This document shows positions 51,681 through 59,286 of a stretch of DNA of 59,286 nucleotides, one piece after another. The notes under the pieces were generated by a model. It did no database searches. It worked only from the letters and a program-made list of their open reading frames with translations, and was not told the origin of the DNA. Source of the stretch: Deltaproteobacteria bacterium (GTDB lineage: Bacteria; Myxococcota_A; Polyangia; Polyangiales; JADJMO01); contig JACPFM010000110.1 of the NCBI GenBank assembly GCA_016182965.1, forward strand, positions 1 through 59,286, given 5' to 3'. The translations under genes were made by a program, and so were the position numbers. The first letter of the stretch is position 1; each line of letters opens with the position of its first letter.

Positions 51681-53618
51681 GTGGCCGCCTTCCAGGCTCC
51701 TTCGTCGCAGCACGGCTGCCCCAACGCCGCGCGCGAGACGGTCGATCGGCTCCGACGACTGCTCGTCCTGCTGACCCTTCCCGCGTGGATCGGATCGTCG
51801 ATCGCCGTCATCGGTGCGGACGCTGCGCCAGTGTGGCGGGTGCTCGCCGCCGTCGCGCTGCTCGTGGTCGGCGGCATGTGGCTGAACTGCTTCCGGACCG
51901 GGTCGCTCGGCATCGCCGGCACGCTCGTCGAGCTCGCCGCGATCGGCGTCGTGCTGCTGGTGGCCGATCCGAGCCGCTGCGTCGGGCTCGTCTTCACGCC
52001 GGTGACGCTCGTGGCGTTTCGGGCGCTCCCGCGCCGGTGGCTGCTCGTGGTCGCGTACCAGGCGCTGGTGATCGGCGCCGTCATCCTCGCCGGCGGCGAC
52101 GCCCTGGCGATCGCGGTCGGGCCCGCGTTCGGTCTCGCGTTCACGGCGCTCATCCTCCACGTCCTCGTCCGGGCCCTCGAGCAGCAGGGCCGTGACTTCG
52201 CCTCCGCCTCGGCGCTCGCGGTCGCCGGCAAGCGGCTGGCGAGCGCGCGCACCGCGGTGGACGAGGAGGCAGTGCTCGTCGAGGCGCTCGGCGTGCTGGT
52301 CAGCGCGGACTCGGTGCGGATCGTCGCCGCGTCGGACGGCGCCGCGACCGACGCCGCCGCGGTCGTCCTCCCGATCGCCGATGATCGCGCCGTCGTCGCG
52401 AGGAAACGCGAGGGCGAAGCGCTGCCGACGTCGGCGATCGAGATGCTGCGCGCCACGCACGCGATCGCCGCCGAGCGCCGCGCCGCGACCGAGCGGGCCG
52501 CCGAGGCGCTGCAGGCGTTGCACCGCCGCGAGCTCGAGCGCCGCGACGCCCAGCGGCTGGAGGCGCTCGGGCGCTTCGCGGGGGGCATCGCGCACGACTT
52601 CAGCAACGTGCTCGCGTGCATCGGCTCGTACACCGATCTGCTCCTCGACGCGCTGCCGGAGCTCGATCCGAACCGCAGCGATCTCCAGGAGATCCGGCGC
52701 GCGACCGACACCGCCGCCGAGCTCACCGGCAAGCTCCTCGCGTTCGCGCGCCGGCAGAACGTGCCGAGCGCGGTCCTCGACCTCGGCGCCGTGCTGAGCC
52801 GCTCGCTGCCGATGTTCCGGCAGATCCTCCCCAAGACGATCGACCTCGTCGTCGCGCTCGACGACGACCTGCCCCGCGTGCGCGCCGACAAGTCGCAGAT
52901 CGAGCAGATCGTCACCAACCTGGTGTTCAACGCGCGCGACGCCTGCGAGGCGACGGGCGGCGTCGTCTCGCTGCGCGCGTCGGCCGCGCCCGGCGGCGTG
53001 TACCTCGAGGTCCGCGATACCGGCGTCGGCATGACCGACGCGGTGCGCGCGCGGCTGTTCGAGCCGTTCTTCACGACGAAGCGACGGGGCAAGGGGACCG
53101 GCCTCGGCCTGGCGACGGCGCACGGGATCGTCTCGCAGCTCGGCGGCCGGATCGAGGTCGAGAGCGCGCCCGGCGCCGGCGCCGCGTTCCGCGTCCACCT
53201 GCCCGCCGTCGCGGAGGACGGTCCGGCGTCGGTGGCCGCGATGCCCGCGGTCGGCGCGACGGTGCTCGTCGTCGACGACGAGGACGGCGTGCGCAACGCG
53301 GTGGTCCGCATGCTCACCCTTCGTGGCTATCGCGCGCTCCCGGCCCGCGGCGGCGAGGAGGCGCTCGCGATCGTCGAGGCCGCCGACGGGCCGCTCGATC
53401 TGGTGCTGACCGACATGGTCATGCCCGGGATGAACGGTCGCGAGCTCATCGAGCGCCTGCGCGCCGAGTCGCCGTCGACGCGCGTCGCGATCATCTCCGG
53501 ACACGATTTCGGCGAGCTCCGCGATCTCGACGTCCCGGTGCTGGCAAAGCCGTTCACGCCCGAGGCGCTCGCGCGGCACGTGGCGCGCGCGCTGCGGGCG
53601 GACCGCGAGGCTGCGTAG
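51681..53618 (+). CDS. Membrane hybrid histidine kinase with receiver
   Basis: A 645-residue kinase. About five or six N-terminal membrane helices (25-165) form the sensor, then a linker coiled coil, HisKA with H305 in G-I-A-H-D-F-S-N-V-L, an ATPase with G-T-G-L-G-L-A, and a receiver with D578 in L-T-D-M-V-M-P-G. The GTG start follows GCGAGG. The short gap before it has an AT-richer patch (about 51648-51673) that may hold the promoter. Confidence 0.87.
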   Translation: MAAFQAPSSQHGCPNAARETVDRLRRLLVLLTLPAWIGSSIAVIGADAAPVWRVLAAVALLVVGGMWLNCFRTGSLGIAGTLVELAAIGVVLLVADPSRCVGLVFTPVTLVAFRALPRRWLLVVAYQALVIGAVILAGGDALAIAVGPAFGLAFTALILHVLVRALEQQGRDFASASALAVAGKRLASARTAVDEEAVLVEALGVLVSADSVRIVAASDGAATDAAAVVLPIADDRAVVARKREGEALPTSAIEMLRATHAIAAERRAATERAAEALQALHRRELERRDAQRLEALGRFAGGIAHDFSNVLACIGSYTDLLLDALPELDPNRSDLQEIRRATDTAAELTGKLLAFARRQNVPSAVLDLGAVLSRSLPMFRQILPKTIDLVVALDDDLPRVRADKSQIEQIVTNLVFNARDACEATGGVVSLRASAAPGGVYLEVRDTGVGMTDAVRARLFEPFFTTKRRGKGTGLGLATAHGIVSQLGGRIEVESAPGAGAAFRVHLPAVAEDGPASVAAMPAVGATVLVVDDEDGVRNAVVRMLTLRGYRALPARGGEEALAIVEAADGPLDLVLTDMVMPGMNGRELIERLRAESPSTRVAIISGHDFGELRDLDVPVLAKPFTPEALARHVARALRADREAA

Positions 53619-53625
53619 CGCACGC

Positions 53626-54105
53626 TCACGCGCCGACGTCGTAGAACACGCCGAGCACGCAGCCGAACACGACGTGCGCGACGATGACGGACACCGGCGT
53701 CTGGACGCCGTAGTGCGTGGCGAGGAACCCCGGCGGCTCGAGCGCCCGCGTCGGCGTCGGCCCGCGCTCCTCGCTGGCCATGCGCGGGTGCATCGCGGGC
53801 AACGTCGGCATGCCGACGACCAGCACGAACGCGCCGTGCACGAGGCCGACGAGCGCGCCGCGCCAGAGACCCGCCTGGTCCCAGCTGTGGAACGCCGCGA
53901 CGTAGATCAACGAGAACAGCCACCCGTTGACGAGGTGCATCCCCGTCCCGAGCAGCTTCGCGCGGTTGCGATCGGGGGTGACCATCGTGCCGAGCATGTA
54001 GGGGATGTTCATGCGCGTGATGCGCAGACCCTGGGACGCGGCGAGCAGCGTGGTGAGCACCACCGTCGCGCCGAACCCCCACAAGAGCCATGAGGTGACG
54101 TTCAT
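53626..54105 (-). CDS. Membrane protein of the glycosidase operon
   Basis: A 159-residue protein with four hydrophobic helices (near 5-23, 58-72, 85-100 and 138-155) and a conserved-looking N-I-P-Y-M-L-G-T-M-V-T-P-D-R-N-R-A between the first two. Its ATG overlaps the stop of the GH15 gene (ATGA). Confidence 0.75.
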   Translation of the reverse strand: MNVTSWLLWGFGATVVLTTLLAASQGLRITRMNIPYMLGTMVTPDRNRAKLLGTGMHLVNGWLFSLIYVAAFHSWDQAGLWRGALVGLVHGAFVLVVGMPTLPAMHPRMASEERGPTPTRALEPPGFLATHYGVQTPVSVIVAHVVFGCVLGVFYDVGA

Positions 54106-56006
54106 CCGAGCACCTTCTTTCGTGACGGGCGCGACGGGCGCGAGGGGCGCGAGGGGCGCGAGGGTTGAGAAGGATGCGTGGTGCGCGCGGGACGCGGCGT
54201 CGAGCGCCTCCGCGGCTTGTGCTCTGCGAGCGTGATCGCCGCGTTGAGCACGCCGATGTGCGTGAACGCCTGCGGGAAGTTGCCGAGCAGCACGCCGCTC
54301 TCCGGATCGATCTCCTCGGAGAAGAGCCCCACGTCGTTGGAGTTGTCGAGGAGCTGCTCGAAAATCCGCTCGGCCTCCTCGAGGGCGCCGGACCGCGCGA
54401 GCTGCTCGACGGCCCAGAAGCCGCACAGCCCGAACGCGCCCTCCTCCCACCCCGGCCAACCCGCCGGCGCGAGATAGCGGTAGAGGCCGCGCGACGTCCC
54501 CAGCGTGTCGAGCACGCGCCGCAGCGTGGCGCGCATGCGCGGCGAGTCGGCGGGCTCGAAGCCGTACCACGAGAGGAGCAGGACGCTCGCATCGAGGCCC
54601 ATCTCGTCATCGCAATCGAGCACGCCGACGTACGAGTCGAGGCGGTCGCTCCACGCACGCCGCTCGATGTCGCTGCGGATCGCCGCGCGCGCGTCGTCGT
54701 ACACGGAGCGATCGGGGAGGACGACGTGACCGCCCTCGTGCAGATCGATCATGCGATCGATCGCCACCCAGCAGAGCAGGCGCGAGTGCGTGTGGTGGAC
54801 CGGCTCGCTCCGCGGCTCCCAGATGCCGTGATCGGGGAGGTGCCAGGTCTTCAGCACCTCCGCGCCGAGGCCGAGGAGCAGCTCCTGCGTCTCGTGATCG
54901 ACCGCCCGGCAGCAGTGGCGCGCGAGCTGCGCCGCCGCGTCGATGACCTCGCCGTAGACATCGAGCTGCAGCTGGCGGTGCGCGGCGTTGCCCACGCGCA
55001 CCGGACGCGCGCCGAAGTAGCCGTCGAGGTGAGCGAGCTCGCGCTCGGGAGGCGGCGTGCGACCGTAGATGTCGTACAGGACGTGCAGCTTCGGCCACGA
55101 AAGCCGGGTCGTGTGCAGCAGCCAGCTGACGAAGGCCCGCGCCTCCTCGTCGTAGCCGAGGCCGAAGAGCGCGCGCGCGGTCAGCGACGCGTCGCGCATC
55201 CAGCAGAAGCGATAGTCCCAGTTCAGCGGGCCGCCGGGGCGCTCGGGGAGCGAGGTGGTCGGCGCGGCGAGGATCGCGCCGGTCGGCGCGTGGCACATCA
55301 GCTTCAACGCGAGGGCGCTCCGCACGGTGTGGCCGTGCATCGGCCCGGTGTCGCGCGCGCGCGCCGACCAGGCGCGCCACCACGCGGTCGTGCGCGCGAG
55401 GTCCTCGTCGACGCGCGGTCCGAGCGCGGGGAGCACCGCGGGCGCGTCGCACGCGTGCGTGAACGAGAGATCGATCCGCCCGCCGGCGACGAGCGGCACC
55501 TCCGCGAAGGCGCGCGTGCCGTCGAGGTCGAGCCGGACGTCGCAGCGCGCGAAGAAGGCCCCGTGTCGGGTGTCCCAGCGGAGGCCGAGCGGATCGGTCC
55601 GCGCGACGCGCGCGCCGCCGAGGCCGAACCCCGGGCGCGGATCGATCTCCAGGACGACCTCGACACGTCCGTCGACGCAGCGCACGCGGCGCAGGATCTC
55701 GCGCTCGGGGCGGAGGCCCTTGTCGGCCTCGTCCGCCGCCGGCATCCAGTCGATGACCTCGACCGCGCCCGTCGCGGTGCGCATCGTGGTGATCAGGACG
55801 TTGGTGCCCTCGAGGTAGCGTCGCGACGAGGCGAACGGCGCGGCGGCCGCCACGCGGAGCGCGCCGCCGCGATCGTCGAGCAGGGCCGCGAACACCGCGT
55901 CGGAGTCGATGCGCGGCCAGCACAGCCACTCGATCGCGCCTTGGTCGGAGACGAGCGCGACCGAGCGGCCATCGCCGATGGCCGCGTAGCGATCGATCGC
56001 GCGCAC
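54102..56006 (-). CDS. GH15-family glycoside hydrolase
   Basis: A 634-residue glucoamylase/trehalase-like enzyme. The N-terminal beta domain (G-D-G-R-S-V-A-L-V, I-E-W-L-C-W-P) is followed by the alpha/alpha barrel with N-W-D-Y-R-F-C-W-M-R-D-A-S, W-E-P-R-S-E-P and G-L-F-S-E-E-I-D-P-E-S-G; these Glu residues are the likely catalytic pair. The last 30 residues are P-S-R repeats encoded by a tandem DNA repeat. GTG start. It overlaps the next gene by 4 nt. Confidence 0.9.
   Translation of the reverse strand: MRAIDRYAAIGDGRSVALVSDQGAIEWLCWPRIDSDAVFAALLDDRGGALRVAAAAPFASSRRYLEGTNVLITTMRTATGAVEVIDWMPAADEADKGLRPEREILRRVRCVDGRVEVVLEIDPRPGFGLGGARVARTDPLGLRWDTRHGAFFARCDVRLDLDGTRAFAEVPLVAGGRIDLSFTHACDAPAVLPALGPRVDEDLARTTAWWRAWSARARDTGPMHGHTVRSALALKLMCHAPTGAILAAPTTSLPERPGGPLNWDYRFCWMRDASLTARALFGLGYDEEARAFVSWLLHTTRLSWPKLHVLYDIYGRTPPPERELAHLDGYFGARPVRVGNAAHRQLQLDVYGEVIDAAAQLARHCCRAVDHETQELLLGLGAEVLKTWHLPDHGIWEPRSEPVHHTHSRLLCWVAIDRMIDLHEGGHVVLPDRSVYDDARAAIRSDIERRAWSDRLDSYVGVLDCDDEMGLDASVLLLSWYGFEPADSPRMRATLRRVLDTLGTSRGLYRYLAPAGWPGWEEGAFGLCGFWAVEQLARSGALEEAERIFEQLLDNSNDVGLFSEEIDPESGVLLGNFPQAFTHIGVLNAAITLAEHKPRRRSTPRPARTTHPSQPSRPSRPSRPSRPSRKKVLG
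54120..54165. repeat. 9-bp tandem repeat encoding a P-S-R tail
   Basis: Units of about GGGCGCGAG repeat four to five times at the 3' end of the GH15 gene, giving a basic P-S-R tail that may vary between strains. Confidence 0.75.
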
Positions 56007-56010
56007 CGCC

Positions 56011-56499
56011 TCACCAGGTCCGCGACGCGACGTTCAGATAGCCACGCTCGTGCGCGGCGGCGAGCCGCGACAGCGCGAACGCGCCGAGCGCGAGGCCGAA
56101 GTCACGGAGCGCGATGTCGAAGTAGCTGCCGCTGATCAGCAGGTTGAGCACGATGCCGATCAACCACGCGCCGACGACCGCGCCGCCGATCTTCGGCTTC
56201 ACCGCGACGAGCAGGCCGGCGCTCACCTCGATGACGCCGACGCCGAGCATGAAGTCGTGCGCGCTCACCGGCAGCATGTTGGCGATGGCCGGCGCGAGGT
56301 AATTGTCCCAGTTCACGAGCATGTGGGTGAACTTGTCGAGACCGGCGATCACGGGCGCGGCGATGAAGCCGGCCTGCAGGATGCGGAACGCCTGACGAGC
56401 AGGCGCGTGCCTGGCGACCACGGCCTCTTCGCGCCGTTCGACTGGGGCCTCTTCGCGGACGACGCCCGGATGGGACGGCATGCTGGTCTGGTGCATCAT
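56011..56499 (-). CDS. DoxX-like membrane protein
   Basis: A 162-residue protein with a hydrophilic N-terminus and four helices (near 40-58, 75-92, 95-112 and 118-138); D-K-F-T-H-M and G-V-I-E-V-S-A-G-L-L are the recognisable segments. AGGAGG precedes the ATG pair. It ends 4 nt before the GH15 gene. Confidence 0.75.
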   Translation of the reverse strand: MMHQTSMPSHPGVVREEAPVERREEAVVARHAPARQAFRILQAGFIAAPVIAGLDKFTHMLVNWDNYLAPAIANMLPVSAHDFMLGVGVIEVSAGLLVAVKPKIGGAVVGAWLIGIVLNLLISGSYFDIALRDFGLALGAFALSRLAAAHERGYLNVASRTW

Positions 56500-56585
56500 C
56501 GAGAGCGACCTCCTGTGCACACCTCGCGCGGCGAGGTGGGGCTCAGGGAGGCACGCTGCAGGAACGGATCCGCTGCGCTCAACCG

Positions 56586-57305
56586 TCAGCGAAACGCCTG
56601 CAAGACACTGTCGATCGCGTGGAACGTCGCCGCACGGACGCGCTCGACGTCGGCCCGGTCCTCGGGATCGCCGGAGGTGTCGATCGGTTCCTGCACGAGG
56701 TACTGCTGGGGCACCCGGCGCGGGATGGGGGTGCCGAGCGCGCCGAGCGCCAGGGGCAGATCGTAGCGGGGCGAGCCGAAGAGCATGCGGCCGAGGACCG
56801 GCTCGCGCGCGACGACGTCGTACATCTCGTCGATGCCGATCGCGGCGACGGGGATGATCGGCACCTTGGCGCGCATGGCCACGCGCGCGAAGCCGGCGCG
56901 GTTGCCCCACTGCAGCTGGTACTTCTGCGTGGAGGTGAGCTTCCAGCTGTCGTCGATGCCGCCGGGATAGACGCCGACCAGCTCGCCGCGCTCGAGCAGC
57001 TGCGTCGCCTTCTTCGGCTCGCCGGCGACGGCGCCGAAGCCGTGGAGCACTTCGCGAAGCACGGGCAACCGGAACAGGTTCCGCTCGCCGAGGAAGCGCA
57101 CGTGACGCCCCGTCTCCTTCTGCACGAGCGAGCCGAGGACGAAGCCGTCGAGGCCGGTCATCGCGTGGTTGCCGACGAGCAGCGCGCCGCCCTCGGCGGG
57201 GATGTGCTCGGCGCCCTCCATCGTGGCGTGGAAGTAGGCGATGGGGATGTCGCGGAGGACGCGACCGACGGGGGTGTCGCTCAGCGCGCGGATGCGCTTC
57301 AGCAT
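56586..57305 (-). CDS. Lysophospholipid acyltransferase-family protein
   Basis: A 239-residue PlsC-like enzyme. The active-site region reads G-N-H-A-M-T-G-L-D-G; His to Asp spacing is five residues, one more than the usual H-x4-D, as in some distant members. The substrate-binding G-V-Y-P-G-G-I-D-D region replaces the usual F-P-E-G. Acyl transfer to a lipid is likely but the substrate is unknown. Confidence 0.82.
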   Translation of the reverse strand: MLKRIRALSDTPVGRVLRDIPIAYFHATMEGAEHIPAEGGALLVGNHAMTGLDGFVLGSLVQKETGRHVRFLGERNLFRLPVLREVLHGFGAVAGEPKKATQLLERGELVGVYPGGIDDSWKLTSTQKYQLQWGNRAGFARVAMRAKVPIIPVAAIGIDEMYDVVAREPVLGRMLFGSPRYDLPLALGALGTPIPRRVPQQYLVQEPIDTSGDPEDRADVERVRAATFHAIDSVLQAFR

Positions 57306-57376
57306 GGGGTTTCTCGGCACGGCGGGAGCAGGGTAGATCGGTTTGCGGCCGCGCGCCGCTGACGTAGAAGGTCCGG

Positions 57377-58255
57377 GTGAAGGCCTCCACCGACCGGTTC
57401 CGCGACGAAGCGCTGACCCAGCTCCTCGACGCCGCCATCTCCGGAGGCCCGCCCGCGCGTGCGCCATTGTACGACCGTCTGCGCAGGTTGTCGGGAATGC
57501 CCGGTCCTCGCATGAACGACGCGCTGGTCCGCGCGTTCTCCGGCGAGGCCGTCCGCCGCGGCGCCGCCGCCGACGGGCTGCTCGCGGCGATGCGCGCGCA
57601 TCACGACGACGTCGCTCCCTACGGCCACATCGACGAGTTCCTCGCCATCCTCGGCGTGGCCGCCACCGGCGCACGCGCCGCCGCCGATCCGAAGGCGCGC
57701 ACCAAGCTGCTCGAGCCGCTCGCCGAGGCCGCGTGCGATCCGCGCTCGCGGGTCCGCGTCGAGGCGACGACCGGCCTCGTATCGGTCGGCGTCGAGGTCG
57801 GCCCTTCCTTCTCCGACACCCTGCGCGTCTGGATCGAGGACGACGACCCGTACCTCGCGCGGGCCGCGATCGACGCCGTCGCCGATCCGCGGCTGCTCCC
57901 GGTGCTCGGTGCGGAGCGCGCGGCCGAGCTCCTCGACGCGACGTACGAGCGCATCGCCCGCGAGCGCCGCGCCGGTCGCCGCTCCGAAGGCTTCAACCGC
58001 CTGATGCGTGCGATGGAGGTCGCGGCGCCGGCGATGATCGTGAAATACCCGGTGATCGCCGAGGTGCTGGTGAAGCAGGCGGCCAACGGCGACGAGGACG
58101 TGCGGCTCGCGATCGAGTCGGCGCTGCCCGCTCTGAAGAAGGGGCGCGCCTCCGATCGGATGCCGGCGATCGAAGAGGCGCTGAAGGCATCGAAGAAGCC
58201 CTCGCGCGATCCACGGTGGGATCGGCTGCCGGGGAAGCGGGGGCGGGGGAAGTGA
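57377..58255 (+). CDS. HEAT-repeat-like protein
   Basis: A 292-residue, all-helical protein from GTG 57377 with repeated units such as A-C-D-P-R-S-R-V-R-V-E-A and D-D-D-P-Y-L-A-R-A-A-I-D-A-V-A-D, and a basic tail. It is probably a protein-binding scaffold. Divergent from the acyltransferase gene. Confidence 0.7.
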   Translation: MKASTDRFRDEALTQLLDAAISGGPPARAPLYDRLRRLSGMPGPRMNDALVRAFSGEAVRRGAAADGLLAAMRAHHDDVAPYGHIDEFLAILGVAATGARAAADPKARTKLLEPLAEAACDPRSRVRVEATTGLVSVGVEVGPSFSDTLRVWIEDDDPYLARAAIDAVADPRLLPVLGAERAAELLDATYERIARERRAGRRSEGFNRLMRAMEVAAPAMIVKYPVIAEVLVKQAANGDEDVRLAIESALPALKKGRASDRMPAIEEALKASKKPSRDPRWDRLPGKRGRGK

Positions 58256-58301
58256 TGCTGCGAGGCACGAGGCGGTTCACGTGAGGATGGTGCGCGATCA
58301 G

Positions 58302-58635
58302 CTAGCCAATTCTTGCACGAGCCGCCTCAGCGTGCGTAGACCACTCGGGGTAGGTCGGGCAGCACGACCTACTGGATGGCCGGCTCGTCGGCGCTGCGCT
58401 TGAACACAGGGAGCGCGCCCCTGCGCCTGGCCCGGCCGTCTTCGTCGAACACATCCCCGCAGTCGAGGGCCAGGAGCTCGTGCTCGCGCAGGCCCCTGCC
58501 GAGGGCCAGGCTGATGAGCACGTGATCGCGGAAGCCATCGCGGTGCTCACCGGTGGTCTTCAGCATTTTCAGCAGGAGCCTCTGCTCCAACTCCGTCCTG
58601 GGGGGCTGGGCGATGGCGTCGGCGTACGCGGTCAT
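58302..58635 (-). pseudogene. Tyrosine recombinase fragment
   Basis: From ATG 58635 the reading L-K-T-T-G-E-H-R-D then G-R-G-L-R-E-H-E-L-L-A-L matches the start of an integrase catalytic domain with its first Arg. It hits a TAG at 58369, beyond which the same frame continues V-V-L-P-D-L-P to a second stop. The catalytic His and Tyr parts are missing. Confidence 0.65.
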
Positions 58636-58718
58636 GGCGCAGAGCCTCCTCGGGGCCTCGGGGAGAGTGAGGCTCGGGTGGGGCGGGATGGCAAGGTGCT
58701 GTTGCGGAGGCTGGCGTA

Positions 58719-59084
58719 TCAATCAGCAGGGTCGAGCGCCCAGACTCCTTCATTCCATCGCTTGATGGCCTCCGTCGCCTCGAAGGCGACCATGCCTGTG
58801 CCCTGAGACGCTTCATGCAGGACCGCCATCGCTGCTGCAGTTCGGTGACGCAACAGGTAGGCCGCAGCCATCACCCGCACATCTGGACGTTCGTGGCTCA
58901 GAAGCGCTAACAGGGCGTCCCTGCCCTCATCTCCCACAGCACGAAGCTTGCGAAAAACGGAGATGTACCTCTTCGCGTGCTTGTTCCCTTCGCGGTGATC
59001 GCCCCTCCAGATCGCGTCGGTCTGGTTCGCAACTGCCTGTGCGAACTCCTGCACGAGGGCCGCAGTGTCGACTCGCCTTACCAT
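58719..59084 (-). CDS. DUF2019/HEAT-like protein, probable immunity protein
   Basis: A 121-residue helical protein (V-A-N-Q-T-D-A-I-W, then L-L-A-L-L-S-H-E-R-P-D-V-R-V-M-A-A-A-Y). DUF2019-type proteins are commonly found next to toxin genes. Its ATG overlaps the stop of the upstream gene, which looks like a polymorphic toxin tail. Confidence 0.75.
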   Translation of the reverse strand: MVRRVDTAALVQEFAQAVANQTDAIWRGDHREGNKHAKRYISVFRKLRAVGDEGRDALLALLSHERPDVRVMAAAYLLRHRTAAAMAVLHEASQGTGMVAFEATEAIKRWNEGVWALDPAD

Positions 59085-59286
59085 AGCCCCGCCTCGACCT
59101 TCTCGATTGCCTGCAACCCGAAGGTGCGCGGCGCCTCTGCCAACGGGTACCCGTTCACGGGCTTGCTCACGTCTACGCGGCCAACCTCGACCTCACCGGG
59201 ATCGGCTGCTCGCTTGACGTGACGAGCGACGGGGTCGTGGAGCCCTGGAGCTTCGCGACGCAGGCCGCTCGGATGAAGTCGAGCAC
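59078..59286 (-). CDS. Toxin-like C-terminal tail, 5' part outside window
   Basis: The last 68 codons read H-P-S-G-L-R-R-E-A then H-V-K-R-A-A-D-P-G-E-V and P-V-N-G-Y-P-L-A-E-A-P-R-T-F, ending E-A-G-L-W. This looks like the tail of a polymorphic or contact-dependent toxin. The stop overlaps the start of the DUF2019 gene, supporting a toxin-immunity pair. Confidence 0.5.
   Translation of the reverse strand, partial: ARLHPSGLRREAPGLHDPVARHVKRAADPGEVEVGRVDVSKPVNGYPLAEAPRTFGLQAIEKVEAGLW

Noticed and set aside
50571..53579. A 1000-codon minus-strand reading
   Set aside because: It is antisense to the sigma-54 activator and hybrid kinase, is rich in Arg/Asp/Gly and has no domain pattern.

Overview
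The window is very GC-rich and looks like a chromosome segment from a Myxococcota bacterium (order Polyangiales or a relative). The evidence is the many hybrid histidine kinases, the many lipoproteins, the Cys-rich NCGxCGxxC secreted proteins, a MYXO-CTERM-like tail (~12.3 kb) and the codon bias. No rRNA, ribosomal protein or other species-level marker is present, so the placement is inference.

Layout. 1-10.4 kb: a Cys-repeat lipoprotein (cut by the window edge), three multidomain sensor kinases, a CBS protein, a degenerate receiver-like protein and small ORFs. 10.4-30.9 kb: an envelope-stress block with two ECF sigma/NrsF-type anti-sigma pairs, thioredoxin-fold lipoproteins, cytochromes, an NrtS fusion, a UGA-containing redoxin, an MFS transporter, a broken radical SAM/FAD pair, a mercury operon (MerTP, ArsR-type regulator, MerA), DoxX, a bufferin operon (bufABC), a YceI-like lipoprotein with a TlpA partner, a UBP zinc finger and a membrane protein. 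31-49.1 kb: accessory DNA full of gene fragments, toxin-antitoxin genes, orphan proteins and IS21 remnants, ending at a selenocysteine tRNA gene (selC). 49.2-59.3 kb: hemerythrin and RIC-type iron proteins opposite a sigma-54 activator, a membrane hybrid kinase, a GH15 glycosidase operon, an acyltransferase, a broken integrase and a toxin/immunity-like pair cut by the window end.

Main discovery. A two-part motif, GAAAC(C/G)-N15-CGTA with fixed spacing, occurs 13 times between 11.1 and 30.4 kb. I found no exact copy elsewhere in the window by reading. Eleven of the 13 lie just upstream of, and point toward, a gene in this block: the thioredoxin lipoprotein, both sigma/anti-sigma operons, cytochrome P460, the redoxin, the MFS gene, a small membrane ORF plus radical SAM gene, DoxX, bufABC, the YceI/TlpA operon, the UBP finger and the membrane protein. 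It looks like the promoter of one of the two ECF sigma factors, which would make the block one self-controlled regulon.

Second discovery. The redoxin at 15.95-16.54 kb has an in-frame TGA exactly where the first Cys of a W-C-P-Y-C motif should be, followed by a bacterial SECIS-like hairpin. A selC gene with a UCA anticodon lies at 49.2 kb in the same window. Two further copies of the selC 3' end (30.96 and 32.2 kb, same orientation) suggest that the 31-49 kb region is an island, or nested islands, integrated at selC.
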